From assembly GCA_900548195.1 (NCBI GenBank), contig URJQ01000037.1, forward strand, positions 1 through 22,497: 22,497 nt of DNA, given 5' to 3'. The notes beneath the pieces were generated by a model. That model saw nothing but the letters and a program-made list of their open reading frames with translations. It ran no database searches and was not told the origin of the DNA. The first letter of the stretch is position 1. Each line of letters starts with the position of its first letter. Shown piece by piece: positions 14,121 to 22,173 of this stretch. A program made the translations under genes and the position numbers. The stretch is from an uncultured Prevotella sp. GTDB taxonomy: Bacteria; Bacteroidota; Bacteroidia; Bacteroidales; Bacteroidaceae.

Positions 14121-14201
14121 TCATTGTTGTTTTTGCGGAAATTTCTCGGCAATTCTATCCATATTTGACAGCAATCCTTCTGTCACCCCATATGTGTATT
14201 G
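14121..14201 (-). other. In-frame open extension after the hipA stop; rest of the 13758-14201 gap has no gene
   Basis: After the TAA of hipA (14202-14204) the same frame stays open for 26 codons to a TGA, reading QYTYGVTEGLLSNMDRIAEK and a few more residues. It looks protein-like, so hipA may once have been longer or this may be chance. Otherwise the 445-base gap from 13758 holds only AT-rich DNA and the three inverted repeats listed; I see no gene, tRNA or clear attachment site. Confidence 0.35.
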
Positions 14202-15461
14202 TTAGTTATTTCTTTGATTTGAAAGTCTCTTTTCAAACAATGCATACTCACGCTTGGCAATTCCAAGTTTTGTGGCAATGGTTTTCCATTCACTTATGCT
14301 CCTGACAACCTCCTGAATGATGTGCTCAGCCTCCTTTCTTTGAATCATATAGTATTCTGAAGCATCAAGCAAAATCTCAAGGTCGGCATTATTCGATGAT
14401 GCAGTGATGAGAATACTCTGGTATTCATTGTTGGTCGGGTTTATGTCGTATGCTGGTGATAAAGTCCAACCACGAGGTGTAAGTAGGAATCCATGATTAC
14501 GAAAGTGGTCGTCACTATTTCCCACACAAATATAGAAGGCGACACGACGATAGAGTTCTCTCAGGTTGGCAGCAACATCACAGCAATTCTGGATGATGAA
14601 GTCAACAATATCAAGATAACCATTGCCAGTATCAGCATTGCACCCATCTGTCAATCCTAACAAAGTCATTGCTGATGCGAAGTGTATTCGCTTTTTGTCA
14701 TGCGTACGGTCGAAGCGTTTGGATAGTAAGGTGTGGTATCTTTCTCCAGCACGGATTACTGCTGTCTCTGCAGCATTTATACAGGCTTTGCTTGCAAGTA
14801 GATGGCAAAGATGTTCCCACAATGCCACATCATAGTCATCCTTTCTTGAAGGAAATTTTGCCACATACAGCACACCGTTTTCATCCACAACTCCTGCTTT
14901 TGGACGAGCACCTCCAAGCGAGGTGCCAGGAATAACCAACTGCTGAATCCATTTCTTTTCAGGCAGCAGATTCTTTTCTTCGCTTTTCTCAATCTCATGA
15001 CTGGCGAACACAAGCTCACGTATGCTTGTCAATGGAGGAATGGATAGAGTGTTTTCCGTACAGATAAATGGTCCGTCCGGTGATTCCTTGAAACGGAAAC
15101 CTCCCATACGGCTATAATCATCAATGCCTATAAGATAGTCAAATGAACTGAGACGCTTTATGGGACGCTTCTCTTCTGTAGCATTTATCTGTTCACGCCT
15201 GTTCAACAGAGTTCGTCCCCATCTGTCAGGCAAAGCATCGGCAAAGCAACCGAAGATGTCTCTATCAGGTTTTGTATATTGCAGACCTGGATAGTTGTTG
15301 AGGTCGTCAGAAAGAAAAAGACTACCATACTTGCGAAGCCAGTCTTTATCATACTTGAAGCCATATGAATCATTGCCACGTAGCGATTCGTAGCTTAATT
15401 CGCCAACAAGAAGTGGTTCTTGAAGCCAATCAAAATCGGCATATACATATAGTTTCTTCAT
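14202..15461 (-). CDS. hipA: HipA-family Ser/Thr kinase toxin
   Basis: This 419-residue protein matches HipA, the kinase toxin that in Escherichia coli phosphorylates glutamyl-tRNA synthetase and causes growth arrest. An N-terminal HipA domain has DALPDRWGRTLL (75-86). The kinase part has the glycine-rich GTSLGGARPKA loop (179-189), a KF with likely ATP-binding Lys202, the catalytic loop NSDDHFRNHGF (315-325, likely Asp318) and the metal-binding LSPAYDINP (334-342, Asp339). All key residues look intact. It sits three bases downstream of its HTH partner, the usual HipBA order. The target in this organism is unknown. It is a plausible acquired module between core metabolic genes, but I see no integrase or clear direct repeats around it. 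Confidence 0.92.
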   Translation of the reverse strand: MKKLYVYADFDWLQEPLLVGELSYESLRGNDSYGFKYDKDWLRKYGSLFLSDDLNNYPGLQYTKPDRDIFGCFADALPDRWGRTLLNRREQINATEEKRPIKRLSSFDYLIGIDDYSRMGGFRFKESPDGPFICTENTLSIPPLTSIRELVFASHEIEKSEEKNLLPEKKWIQQLVIPGTSLGGARPKAGVVDENGVLYVAKFPSRKDDYDVALWEHLCHLLASKACINAAETAVIRAGERYHTLLSKRFDRTHDKKRIHFASAMTLLGLTDGCNADTGNGYLDIVDFIIQNCCDVAANLRELYRRVAFYICVGNSDDHFRNHGFLLTPRGWTLSPAYDINPTNNEYQSILITASSNNADLEILLDASEYYMIQRKEAEHIIQEVVRSISEWKTIATKLGIAKREYALFEKRLSNQRNN

Positions 15462-15464
15462 ACC

Positions 15465-15785
15465 TTATACTTTTTTTGATGCACGCTTACGATTCGTTAG
15501 AGCAAGATCCTGCAACTGTCTGCCGAGTGCGTCCTGCTGGGCAATAAGAAGAATGTCGTCTTCAAGCTGAAGAGCATACAGGACACGCAGGTAGATGCCG
15601 ATGGCCACAGTTGGAGTGCCTTTTTCTATACGAGCAACGGTGAGTGGAGAGCAAGTGGCACGTTCTGCCACTTGAGCTACACTCAGATTACGTCGAAGTC
15701 GGGCAAGCTTGATCTGCTCACCGACAATCTTCATTTTCTCTTCAAGTTTTCTTGGCAATCTTGTGCCCATGGTTGACTTTGCCAT
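15465..15785 (-). CDS. hipB: HipB-type HTH antitoxin/repressor
   Basis: This is a 106-residue XRE-type helix-turn-helix protein: GEQIKLARLRRNLSVAQVAE (22-41) and CSPLTVARIEKG (45-56) form the HTH, and the DNA-binding domain ends near residue 80. The C-terminal 25 residues are basic and probably flexible, as in HipB-type antitoxins whose tails are degraded or dock on HipA. It precedes hipA by three bases and is expected to neutralise HipA and repress the operon. The name rests mainly on this context. Confidence 0.85.
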   Translation of the reverse strand: MAKSTMGTRLPRKLEEKMKIVGEQIKLARLRRNLSVAQVAERATCSPLTVARIEKGTPTVAIGIYLRVLYALQLEDDILLIAQQDALGRQLQDLALTNRKRASKKV

Positions 15786-15809
15786 ATAATGTAATGTTTA
15801 ATTCTGTAT

Positions 15810-15817
15810 GCAAAGTT
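15810..15817 (-). promoter_or_regulatory. -7 box of the hipBA promoter
   Basis: The minus strand reads TAACTTTG, a match to TAnnTTTG, 25 bases upstream of the hipB ATG (15783-15785). No TTTG -33 element is seen. Repeated TAATG motifs between the box and the start codon could be operator half-sites, but this is not certain. Confidence 0.5.
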
Positions 15818-15878
15818 ACAACTTTTTCTTTATTTTATGATAGGTTATGGCGAAATTATTATAAGATTACCGTCATTT

Positions 15879-17066
15879 TTAACATTCTTTCCTCCGTTCG
15901 CAGAGTGAGATGATAAAGGAAATAAGGGCGAATACGATGCCTGTGATGCAGACACCTGCCCATCCGAAGTGCGCCCATCCTATGCCGGCACAGAATGTTC
16001 CGACGGAGCCTCCGATGAAATAGGTGGTCATAAAGATGGTGTTCACGCGATTTGCGGCTTGTGGCATGGCTTGAATACAGCCACTCTGATTGCTCAGTTG
16101 CTGACACTGTAAGCCTATATCCACCAGTATCACAGCCACGATAAGTCCGATATAACTGCCACTCCATATCCATGCTGTTGCCCAGGAAGCCAGTTGGATG
16201 GCGGCTCCTGTCAGGCTAAATCTGCTTATTCCAATTCTTGGTACATACTTGCCAAGACCACTTGCCACCAATGCACCGGCTATACCGCACATACCAAGCA
16301 TTCCTACCATGTCGCTACCTGCAAGAAATGGCGGTTGGGCAAGATGGAATGCCATGCACGACCAGATGGCAAGCATAGAGCCGAAACCGAACGCTGCACG
16401 GATGGAGTAGAGGCGGATCCTGCCTTGCGTCGCCACAATACGCCAGACAGAGTGCATCAGACTGGCGTAAGAACCGCTGAAATTACGCTTCATGTCAGGC
16501 AACATACATAGTATTACTGCCAGACAAACCACCATGACAGCAGCGGCAATAATGAACATTGCACGCCAGCCGAGCCAGTTGCCCACCAGTCCGCTGACCA
16601 CTCGCGAAGCAAGAATGCCGGTGAGAAGTCCGGAAAGGATGATGCCCATGTTGCGACTTTTGTTTTCCGGAGCAGAAAATTGTCCTGCTATAGGGATGAA
16701 TATCTGAGGTATTACAGAGCTTGCACCTATCACTAACGAGGCGCCCCATACCATCCATACGTTTGTGGCGAATGCCATTACGGTAGTCATGATGGCAGAC
16801 ATCGTCATGCTGACAGCCACTATTCTGCGACGGGAGAAGAGATCGCCCATCGGGATGATGAAGCATAGACCTATAGCATATCCCACTTGCGTCAGCACTG
16901 TAATCAGATTTGCAGTACCTTCACTGATGTTCAGGTCGTGACGTATCAGTTCCAGAAGGGGCTGGTTGTAATAACAGTTTGCCACTGTCAGTCCTGCTAT
17001 CACTGACATCATCAGTAGCATGCTTCTTGGAATGCCTTGGTTTTCTTTTAGTTGGAGCATATTCAT
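15879..17066 (-). CDS. MFS transporter, DHA1/YnfM-like
   Basis: This 395-residue protein is a 12-helix major facilitator. The first helix carries LTVANCYYNQPLLELI, typical of one YnfM-like branch, and GDLFSRRRIVAVSM matches the loop 2-3 signature G-x-x-x-D-R/S-x-G/R-R-R. Hydrophobic helices fill most of the chain, and a short polar tail ends it. I chose the ATG at 17064-17066; a second ATG two codons later is equally possible, and the open frame upstream only crosses the structured leader. Such proteins export small drugs or sugars, and the substrate cannot be told from sequence. The leader between ettA and this gene is strongly structured (17085-17197), so expression may be attenuated. Confidence 0.88.
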   Translation of the reverse strand: MNMLQLKENQGIPRSMLLMMSVIAGLTVANCYYNQPLLELIRHDLNISEGTANLITVLTQVGYAIGLCFIIPMGDLFSRRRIVAVSMTMSAIMTTVMAFATNVWMVWGASLVIGASSVIPQIFIPIAGQFSAPENKSRNMGIILSGLLTGILASRVVSGLVGNWLGWRAMFIIAAAVMVVCLAVILCMLPDMKRNFSGSYASLMHSVWRIVATQGRIRLYSIRAAFGFGSMLAIWSCMAFHLAQPPFLAGSDMVGMLGMCGIAGALVASGLGKYVPRIGISRFSLTGAAIQLASWATAWIWSGSYIGLIVAVILVDIGLQCQQLSNQSGCIQAMPQAANRVNTIFMTTYFIGGSVGTFCAGIGWAHFGWAGVCITGIVFALISFIISLCERRKEC

Positions 17067-17084
17067 GTTTTTTTTAGTAAACAA

Positions 17085-17197
17085 AAGCCCCCTCTTATCT
17101 CTTGTAAAGGGAGACCGGATAGAGTTCGTTTGCCTTTGAGATACATATCGGCAGTCAGTAACCGGCATTCTCCTACATGAGGGATAAGAGGGGACTT
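17085..17197 (-). ncRNA. Candidate structured leader RNA / attenuator
   Basis: On the minus strand AAGTCCCCTCTTATC (17183-17197) pairs over 15 positions, one of them G-U, with 17085-17099. The enclosed 83 bases also fold: GGAGA..CCGG with CCGG.TCTCC, a stem of TGCC/GGCA, and outer CTC.TGTA with TACA.GAG. The last arm is GC-rich and followed by TTTTGTTT, so it can act as an intrinsic terminator 19 bases before the MFS ATG. It could be an attenuator, an unrecognised riboswitch, the ettA terminator, or a small MITE. I do not recognise the family. Confidence 0.55.
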
Positions 17198-17213
17198 ATC
17201 TGTTGCTGTATAT

Positions 17214-18911
17214 TTAATCAGTCATGAGCTTGCGATAGCGAGGACGCTTGATTTCGTCTGTGCCGAGACGCATAGCCTTATTTATCTCATAGTCAGTGTA
17301 AGAACCTTCGAAGAAGAATACGTTTCCGTCGCCTTCGAATGCAAGAATATGAGTACAGATACGGTCGAGGAACCAACGGTCGTGGCTGATTACCACGGCG
17401 CAACCTGCAAACTGCTCCAGACCTTCCTCAAGGGCACGGAGTGTGTTTACGTCAATATCATTGGTAGGCTCGTCGAGGAGGAGCACGTTGCCCTCTTCCT
17501 TCAGTGCCATGGCAAGGTGCAGACGGTTTCTTTCACCACCAGAGAGCACACCGCATTTCTTCTCCTGGTCGGCACCAGAGAAATTGAATCGGGAGAGATA
17601 AGCACGCACATTGACGTCACGGCCACCCATACGGATGAGTTCGTTGCCACCGCTTACCACGTCATATACGCTCTTGTCTGCCTGAATGTCCTTATGCTGC
17701 TGATCCACATATGCCATCTTCACGGTCTCACCGCGCTCGAATGTGCCAGAGTCAGCAGTCTCCAGTCCCATGATAATGCGGAAGAGGGTAGTCTTTCCAG
17801 CACCGTTAGGACCGATAATACCTACTATGCCGTTAGGAGGAAGCATGAAGTTGAGATTCTTGAAGAGCACCTTGTCGCCGAATGATTTGCAGACGTCATG
17901 AGCTTCAAGCACCTTATTGCCCAAGCGTGGACCATTAGGAATGAAGATTTCCAGCTTCTCTTCACGCTCTTTCTGCTCCTGGTTGAGCATTGCGTCGTAG
18001 GCGTTAAGACGCGCTTTACCCTTCGCCTGACGCGCTTTCGGAGCCATGCGTACCCACTCCAGCTCACGCTCCAGAGTCTTGCGGCGCTTGCTTGCCACCT
18101 TCTCTTCCTGCTCCATGCGCTTGGTTTTCTGCTCAAGCCATGAAGAATAGTTGCCCTTCCAAGGAATGCCCTCGCCACGGTCGAGCTCCAATATCCATTC
18201 ACTTACGTCGTCGAGGAAGTAACGGTCGTGGGTGACAGCGATGACGGTGCCTTCATATTGCTGCAGATGCTGTTCGAGCCAGTCGATGGATTCAGCGTCG
18301 AGATGGTTGGTAGGCTCGTCGAGGAGCAGCACGTCAGGCTTCTGCAGAAGCAGACGGCAGAGCGCCACACGACGGCGTTCACCACCCGAAAGGGTATCTA
18401 CCTTCCAGTCGCCAGGAGGGCAATGGAGCGCATCCATAGCGCGGTCGAGTTTAGAGTCGATGTTCCAGGCATCAGTAGAGTCGATGATGTCCTGCACTTC
18501 GCCTTGACGCTGGAACAGTTTGTCCATCTTGTCAGGGTCCTCATAGTATTCTGGGAGACCGAATTTCTCGTTGATTTCATTGTATTCGTTGATGGCATCA
18601 TAGATGTGCTGCACACCTTCCATCACGTTTTCTTTCACTGTCTTGTTAGGATCAAGCTTAGGATCCTGCTCCAGATAGCCTACTGTATAGCCAGGACTCC
18701 ATACCACCTCGCCCTGATATTTTTCATCTATGCCGGCGATAATCTTCATGAGAGTTGACTTACCTGCACCATTGAGACCGATGATGCCGATTTTCGCGCC
18801 ATAGAAGAAACTGAGGTAGATGTTCTTCAGCACCTGCTTCTGGTTCTGTGGGATGGTCTTTGACACGCCCACCATGGAGAAAATGATTTTCTTGTCGTCT
18901 GCTGTTGCCAT
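17214..18911 (-). CDS. ettA: EttA, energy-dependent translational throttle protein (ABC-F)
   Basis: This 565-residue ABC-F protein has two ATPase domains and no membrane domain. Domain 1 has Walker A GLNGAGKS (45-52), an EttA-type arm insertion (about 90-150), signature LSGGE (174-178) and LLLDEPTNHLD (195-205). A charged linker (about 255-320) precedes domain 2 with GPNGAGKT (367-374), LSGGE (456-460) and LLLDEPTND (477-485). EttA binds the ribosomal E site and gates the first peptide bond according to energy status. The length and the MATADDKKIIFSM-type start fit EttA rather than Uup or resistance ABC-Fs. It is divergently transcribed from the DUF1846 gene, and a box at 19023-19030 fits its promoter. 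Confidence 0.95.
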   Translation of the reverse strand: MATADDKKIIFSMVGVSKTIPQNQKQVLKNIYLSFFYGAKIGIIGLNGAGKSTLMKIIAGIDEKYQGEVVWSPGYTVGYLEQDPKLDPNKTVKENVMEGVQHIYDAINEYNEINEKFGLPEYYEDPDKMDKLFQRQGEVQDIIDSTDAWNIDSKLDRAMDALHCPPGDWKVDTLSGGERRRVALCRLLLQKPDVLLLDEPTNHLDAESIDWLEQHLQQYEGTVIAVTHDRYFLDDVSEWILELDRGEGIPWKGNYSSWLEQKTKRMEQEEKVASKRRKTLERELEWVRMAPKARQAKGKARLNAYDAMLNQEQKEREEKLEIFIPNGPRLGNKVLEAHDVCKSFGDKVLFKNLNFMLPPNGIVGIIGPNGAGKTTLFRIIMGLETADSGTFERGETVKMAYVDQQHKDIQADKSVYDVVSGGNELIRMGGRDVNVRAYLSRFNFSGADQEKKCGVLSGGERNRLHLAMALKEEGNVLLLDEPTNDIDVNTLRALEEGLEQFAGCAVVISHDRWFLDRICTHILAFEGDGNVFFFEGSYTDYEINKAMRLGTDEIKRPRYRKLMTD

Positions 18912-19022
18912 TTATTGTTGTTTAGTTATTTTGTGGTCAGCGGTTTTATTCTTTGCTTATATTGCCTGCTTTCTATGGCAATAAACTACCAAAACCACCA
19001 ACCATCAATGAAAATTTTTCTG

Positions 19023-19030
19023 CAAAGTTA
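19023..19030 (-). promoter_or_regulatory. -7 box of the ettA promoter
   Basis: The minus strand reads TAACTTTG, a match to TAnnTTTG, giving a leader of about 105 bases before the ettA ATG at 18911. It overlaps the promoter region of the divergent DUF1846 gene. Confidence 0.5.
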
Positions 19031-19052
19031 ATGAAATTACATGAATTTTTTG

Positions 19053-19060
19053 TACTTTTG
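19053..19060 (+). promoter_or_regulatory. -7 box of the DUF1846 gene promoter
   Basis: TACTTTTG matches TAnnTTTG, about 33 bases before the ATG at 19093. The two divergent boxes are only 22 bases apart. Confidence 0.6.
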
Positions 19061-19092
19061 CCGAATATTTTACAAAATAACGACATAAAACA

Positions 19093-20556
19093 ATGAGAAT
19101 AGGATTTGATAATGATAAATACTGCCGTATTCAGTCAGAGCATATCAAGGAGAGAATAGCACAGTTTGATGGCAAACTTTACCTTGAACTTGGGGGCAAA
19201 CTCTTCGATGACCATCATGCGAGCCGTGTGCTTCCTGGATTCCAGCCAGACTCAAAACTGCGTATGTTCTCCCAGCTTGCGGACAGCACGGAGATTGTCA
19301 TAGTAATCAGTGCCGATGATATCGAGCGCAATAAGGTGCGTGCTGACCTCGGCATCACATACGATGAGGATGTGATTCGTCTTCGTAATGAGTTCCAGAA
19401 TCGTGGCTTCTATGTAGGTTCCGTAGTGATTACACACTATAATGGACAGCCATCTGCAGATGCTTACTGCAAGCGCCTGAGCAATATGGGCATCAAAACC
19501 TATAAGCATTATCTCATTGACGGATACCCACATAATGTGAAATTCATCGCTTCTGATGAAGGATTTGGCAAGAATGACTTCGTGGAGACAGAGCGTCCTC
19601 TCGTCATTGTGACAGCTCCTGGTCCTGGCTCAGGCAAAATGGCTGTATGCCTGTCGCAATTATACAATGAAAACAAGCGCGGAGTGCGTGCCGGATATGC
19701 CAAGTTTGAGACCTTCCCTGTATGGAATCTCCCTCTCAAGCATCCTGTCAACATCGCTTATGAGGCAGCTACTGCCGACCTCAATGATGTCAATATGATT
19801 GACCCATTCCATTTTGACGCTTACGGAAAAGTGGCAATCAATTACAATCGCGATATTGAGATATTCCCTGTGCTCAATGCTCTCTTTGAAGGCATATATG
19901 GGGAGAACCCTTACAAGTCGCCTACGGATATGGGTGTCAATATGGTTGGCTTTTGTATCTCTGACGATGAGGTATGCTGTCAGGCTTCAAAGGAGGAGAT
20001 AGTGCGCCGCTATTACGAAGCTACTAACAAGCAGGTAGATGGAGCAAGCAATCAGGCTGAGATACAGAAGATACAGTTCCTCTTCAATCAGGCAAAGATT
20101 ACGACGGATACACGTTGCTGTACCGTAGCGGCTAAGGAAAGACAGCGTAACAGCGGACATACTTCTGCCGCTATAGAACTCAGTGATGGCACTATCATCT
20201 GCTCCAATTCCTCTGAATTGCTCGGTTGCTCGGCTGCCCTTCTGCTCAATGCCACAAAGTATCTTGCTGGTATTGACCATGACATGAAACTCATTCCGCA
20301 GAGCATGATTGAGCCTATACAGAAGACTAAAATAGAATATCTTGGCGGTCAAAACCCTCGTCTGCATACTGATGAGGTGCTTGTGGCGCTATCTGTGCTC
20401 AGTGATACTGATGAAAACTGCAAGAAGGCTCTCGAACAGTTGCCGCTCCTTCGTGGTTGTCAGGTTCACTCTACCGTAATGCTTAGCGAAGTGGATCGCA
20501 AGATTTTCAAGAAACTTGGTATCGGACTCTCTTGTGAACCGGTGAGGAAGAAGTAA
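19093..20556 (+). CDS. DUF1846 family protein of unknown function
   Basis: This 487-residue protein has the length and motifs of the DUF1846/UPF0371 family: the N-terminal GFDNDKYCRIQSEHIKERI (4-22), then LELGGKLFDDHHASRVLPGF (31-50) and a P-loop-like APGPGSGKMA (175-184). No signal peptide or membrane helix is visible, so it is probably cytoplasmic. Structures are known for the family, but as far as I know no reaction has been firmly assigned. The P-loop-like motif suggests nucleotide or phosphate binding, which is inference. It has its own promoter and no obvious operon partner; the CobW-like gene is separated from it by 204 bases of repeats. Confidence 0.88.
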   Translation: MRIGFDNDKYCRIQSEHIKERIAQFDGKLYLELGGKLFDDHHASRVLPGFQPDSKLRMFSQLADSTEIVIVISADDIERNKVRADLGITYDEDVIRLRNEFQNRGFYVGSVVITHYNGQPSADAYCKRLSNMGIKTYKHYLIDGYPHNVKFIASDEGFGKNDFVETERPLVIVTAPGPGSGKMAVCLSQLYNENKRGVRAGYAKFETFPVWNLPLKHPVNIAYEAATADLNDVNMIDPFHFDAYGKVAINYNRDIEIFPVLNALFEGIYGENPYKSPTDMGVNMVGFCISDDEVCCQASKEEIVRRYYEATNKQVDGASNQAEIQKIQFLFNQAKITTDTRCCTVAAKERQRNSGHTSAAIELSDGTIICSNSSELLGCSAALLLNATKYLAGIDHDMKLIPQSMIEPIQKTKIEYLGGQNPRLHTDEVLVALSVLSDTDENCKKALEQLPLLRGCQVHSTVMLSEVDRKIFKKLGIGLSCEPVRKK

Positions 20557-20587
20557 GAAATGTTATAAATGAAGAATCTTCTAAATG

Positions 20588-20725
20588 AAGAATGAAGAAT
20601 GTAGAATGTAGAATTCGGATTATGTTCTCCTGCTTGCGGTTTCCCAATTGCGTCAGCGCGATTTTTCACTTTTCACTAAAGAAGAAAACGTAACTCCCAT
20701 TCTTCATTCTACATTCTACATTCTT
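20588..20725 (+). repeat. Repeat cluster: 7-mer inverted repeats flanking dispersed element copy D
   Basis: Arms 20588-20614 and 20699-20725 are built of 7-mers GWAGAAT and are reverse complements at 25 of 27 positions. Between them lies a short copy D of the dispersed element (20631-20684): TTGCGGTTTCCCAATTGCG, TCAGCGCGATTTTTCACT and two TTTTCAC units, then TAAAGAAG. Relative to copies A-C it is reversed on the window, which makes it the same sense as its flanking plus-strand genes. The hairpin may serve as the terminator of the DUF1846 gene. Confidence 0.8.
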
Positions 20726-20760
20726 AATTTTTTTATAGAATCTTTTTAACACACAACATA

Positions 20761-22065
20761 ATGAAAAATGAACTTCCTGTCCTTCTGCTTACAGGTTATT
20801 TAGGCAGTGGAAAGACTACGTTGCTCAATAGAATCCTCTCTAATGAGCGTGGTATAAAGTTTGCCGTTATCGTGAATGACATCGGTGAAGTGAACATTGA
20901 TGCTGACCTTATCCAGAAGGGTGGAGTAGTGGATCAGAAGGATGACTCTCTCGTAGCATTACAGAATGGATGTATATGCTGCACTCTCAAGATGGATCTC
21001 GTCGAGCAAATCGCTGAGATTACAGCGATGCAGAAGTTTGACTACCTCGTCATTGAGGCAAGTGGTATCTGCGAACCGCAACCTATCGCCCAGACCATCT
21101 GCTCTATTCCACAGATGGAGAAGAAATATTCTGAGAATGGAGTTGCACGCCTTGACTGCATCGTCAGCGTGGTCGATGCCCTGCGTATGCGTGATGAGTT
21201 TGGAAGCGGACTTGATCTCCTCAATAAAAACCTCGATGAGGATGATATTGAGAATCTTGTCATTCAGCAAATCGAATTTTGTAACATCGTATTGCTCAAT
21301 AAGGCTTCGGAAGTTTCAGCAGAAGAACTGGGACGTGTACGCGAGATAATCCGCGCTCTCAACTCGAAAGCTGAGATAATAGAGTGTGACTACGGTAATG
21401 TGGAACTCACAAAGCTCCTCAATACCAATCTTTTCGATTTCAATGCCACTGTCACTTCCGCCACATGGGTGAAGGAAGTGGAGAAGCATCTCGATGAGAT
21501 AGAGGATGATGATGAAGAGCATGAGCATCATCACCACCATCATGATGAAGATGAGCACGAACATCACCACCATCACCATCATGATGAGGATGAAGATCAC
21601 GACCATGATCATCATCACCACCATGACCATCCAGAAGGCTGCACTTGCGGACATTGTCACCATAATGAGGATACAGGAGAGGCTGAGGAGTATGGCATTG
21701 GTACATACGTCTATGTAGCTCGCCGTCCGATGAATATCAATCTATTTGATGATTTCGTAGCTCGTCGCTGGCCTAAGAACATCATTCGTGCGAAAGGACT
21801 GTGCTATTTCGCAGACGAGACGCATATATGCTATGTATTCGAGCAAGCTGGCAAACAGGTAAGTCTTCGCAATGCCGGACAGTGGTACGCCACAATGCCG
21901 AAGGACGAACTACAGCAGATGCTCGAACGTGAAGAAGGACTGCGCAGAGACTGGGACGAGAAGTATGGCGACCGTATGCAGAAGATCGTGTTCATCGGTC
22001 AGAAACTCGACAAAAAGGCAATAAAAGAACAGCTCGACATGTGTCTTACGGATGTAGAACTGTAA
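20761..22065 (+). CDS. CobW/COG0523 metallochaperone GTPase with long His-rich loop
   Basis: This 434-residue G3E GTPase has the Walker A GYLGSGKT (12-19), the metal-binding CICC (71-74, GCICCTL), the switch/Walker B region VIEASGICEP (97-106) and a C-terminal CobW domain (about 312-434). Where G proteins usually have NKxD it reads NKAS (180-183). Between the domains lies an acidic, His-rich stretch (about 250-301) with runs of six and seven His and a closing CTCGHCHH (294-301), a likely Zn, Co or Ni store. The family hands metals to client enzymes; members include CobW (cobalt) and Zn chaperones. Nothing near it proves the metal. The cobalamin cluster 8 kb away is suggestive only, and I see no clear Zur site upstream. 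Confidence 0.92.
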   Translation: MKNELPVLLLTGYLGSGKTTLLNRILSNERGIKFAVIVNDIGEVNIDADLIQKGGVVDQKDDSLVALQNGCICCTLKMDLVEQIAEITAMQKFDYLVIEASGICEPQPIAQTICSIPQMEKKYSENGVARLDCIVSVVDALRMRDEFGSGLDLLNKNLDEDDIENLVIQQIEFCNIVLLNKASEVSAEELGRVREIIRALNSKAEIIECDYGNVELTKLLNTNLFDFNATVTSATWVKEVEKHLDEIEDDDEEHEHHHHHHDEDEHEHHHHHHHDEDEDHDHDHHHHHDHPEGCTCGHCHHNEDTGEAEEYGIGTYVYVARRPMNINLFDDFVARRWPKNIIRAKGLCYFADETHICYVFEQAGKQVSLRNAGQWYATMPKDELQQMLEREEGLRRDWDEKYGDRMQKIVFIGQKLDKKAIKEQLDMCLTDVEL

Positions 22066-22093
22066 AAAGACTTACGGAATTATAACATAAAGC

Positions 22094-22133
22094 AAGAGGG
22101 TATGGCGGAATAGCCATACCCTCTTTATTTTTT
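22094..22133 (+). terminator. Intrinsic terminator of the CobW-like gene
   Basis: A perfect 13-bp stem AAGAGGGTATGGC/GCCATACCCTCTT (22094-22106 and 22113-22125) with a 6-base loop is followed by a T-rich run (TATTTTTTAG). It lies 29 bases after the stop codon. Confidence 0.9.
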
Positions 22134-22142
22134 AGTCAGCGT

Positions 22143-22166
22143 GGGTATGACATGGATGCCATACCC
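22143..22166 (-). terminator. Short hairpin downstream of the pepD-like gene
   Basis: GGGTATG (22143-22149) and CATACCC (22160-22166) form a 7-bp stem with a 10-base loop just past the stop of the leftward gene. It shares the GGTATGGC/GCCATACC sequence of the neighbouring terminator, so the two may interact. No strong U-tract follows on the minus strand. Confidence 0.5.
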
Positions 22167-22173
22167 TTCTATA

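Noticed and set aside
13758..14201. A tRNA or integration site next to hipBA
   Set aside because: I found no tRNA-like cloverleaf, integrase or flanking direct repeat in this stretch.
17067..17168. The upstream ATG at 17168 as the MFS start
   Set aside because: It would code through the structured leader and give a non-hydrophobic N-terminal tail that the family lacks.
21316..21706. Minus-strand frames opposite the His-rich loop (Met/Val- or Asp/Gly/His-rich)
   Set aside because: They are low-complexity shadows of the CAT/GAT-rich codons in the CobW-like gene.
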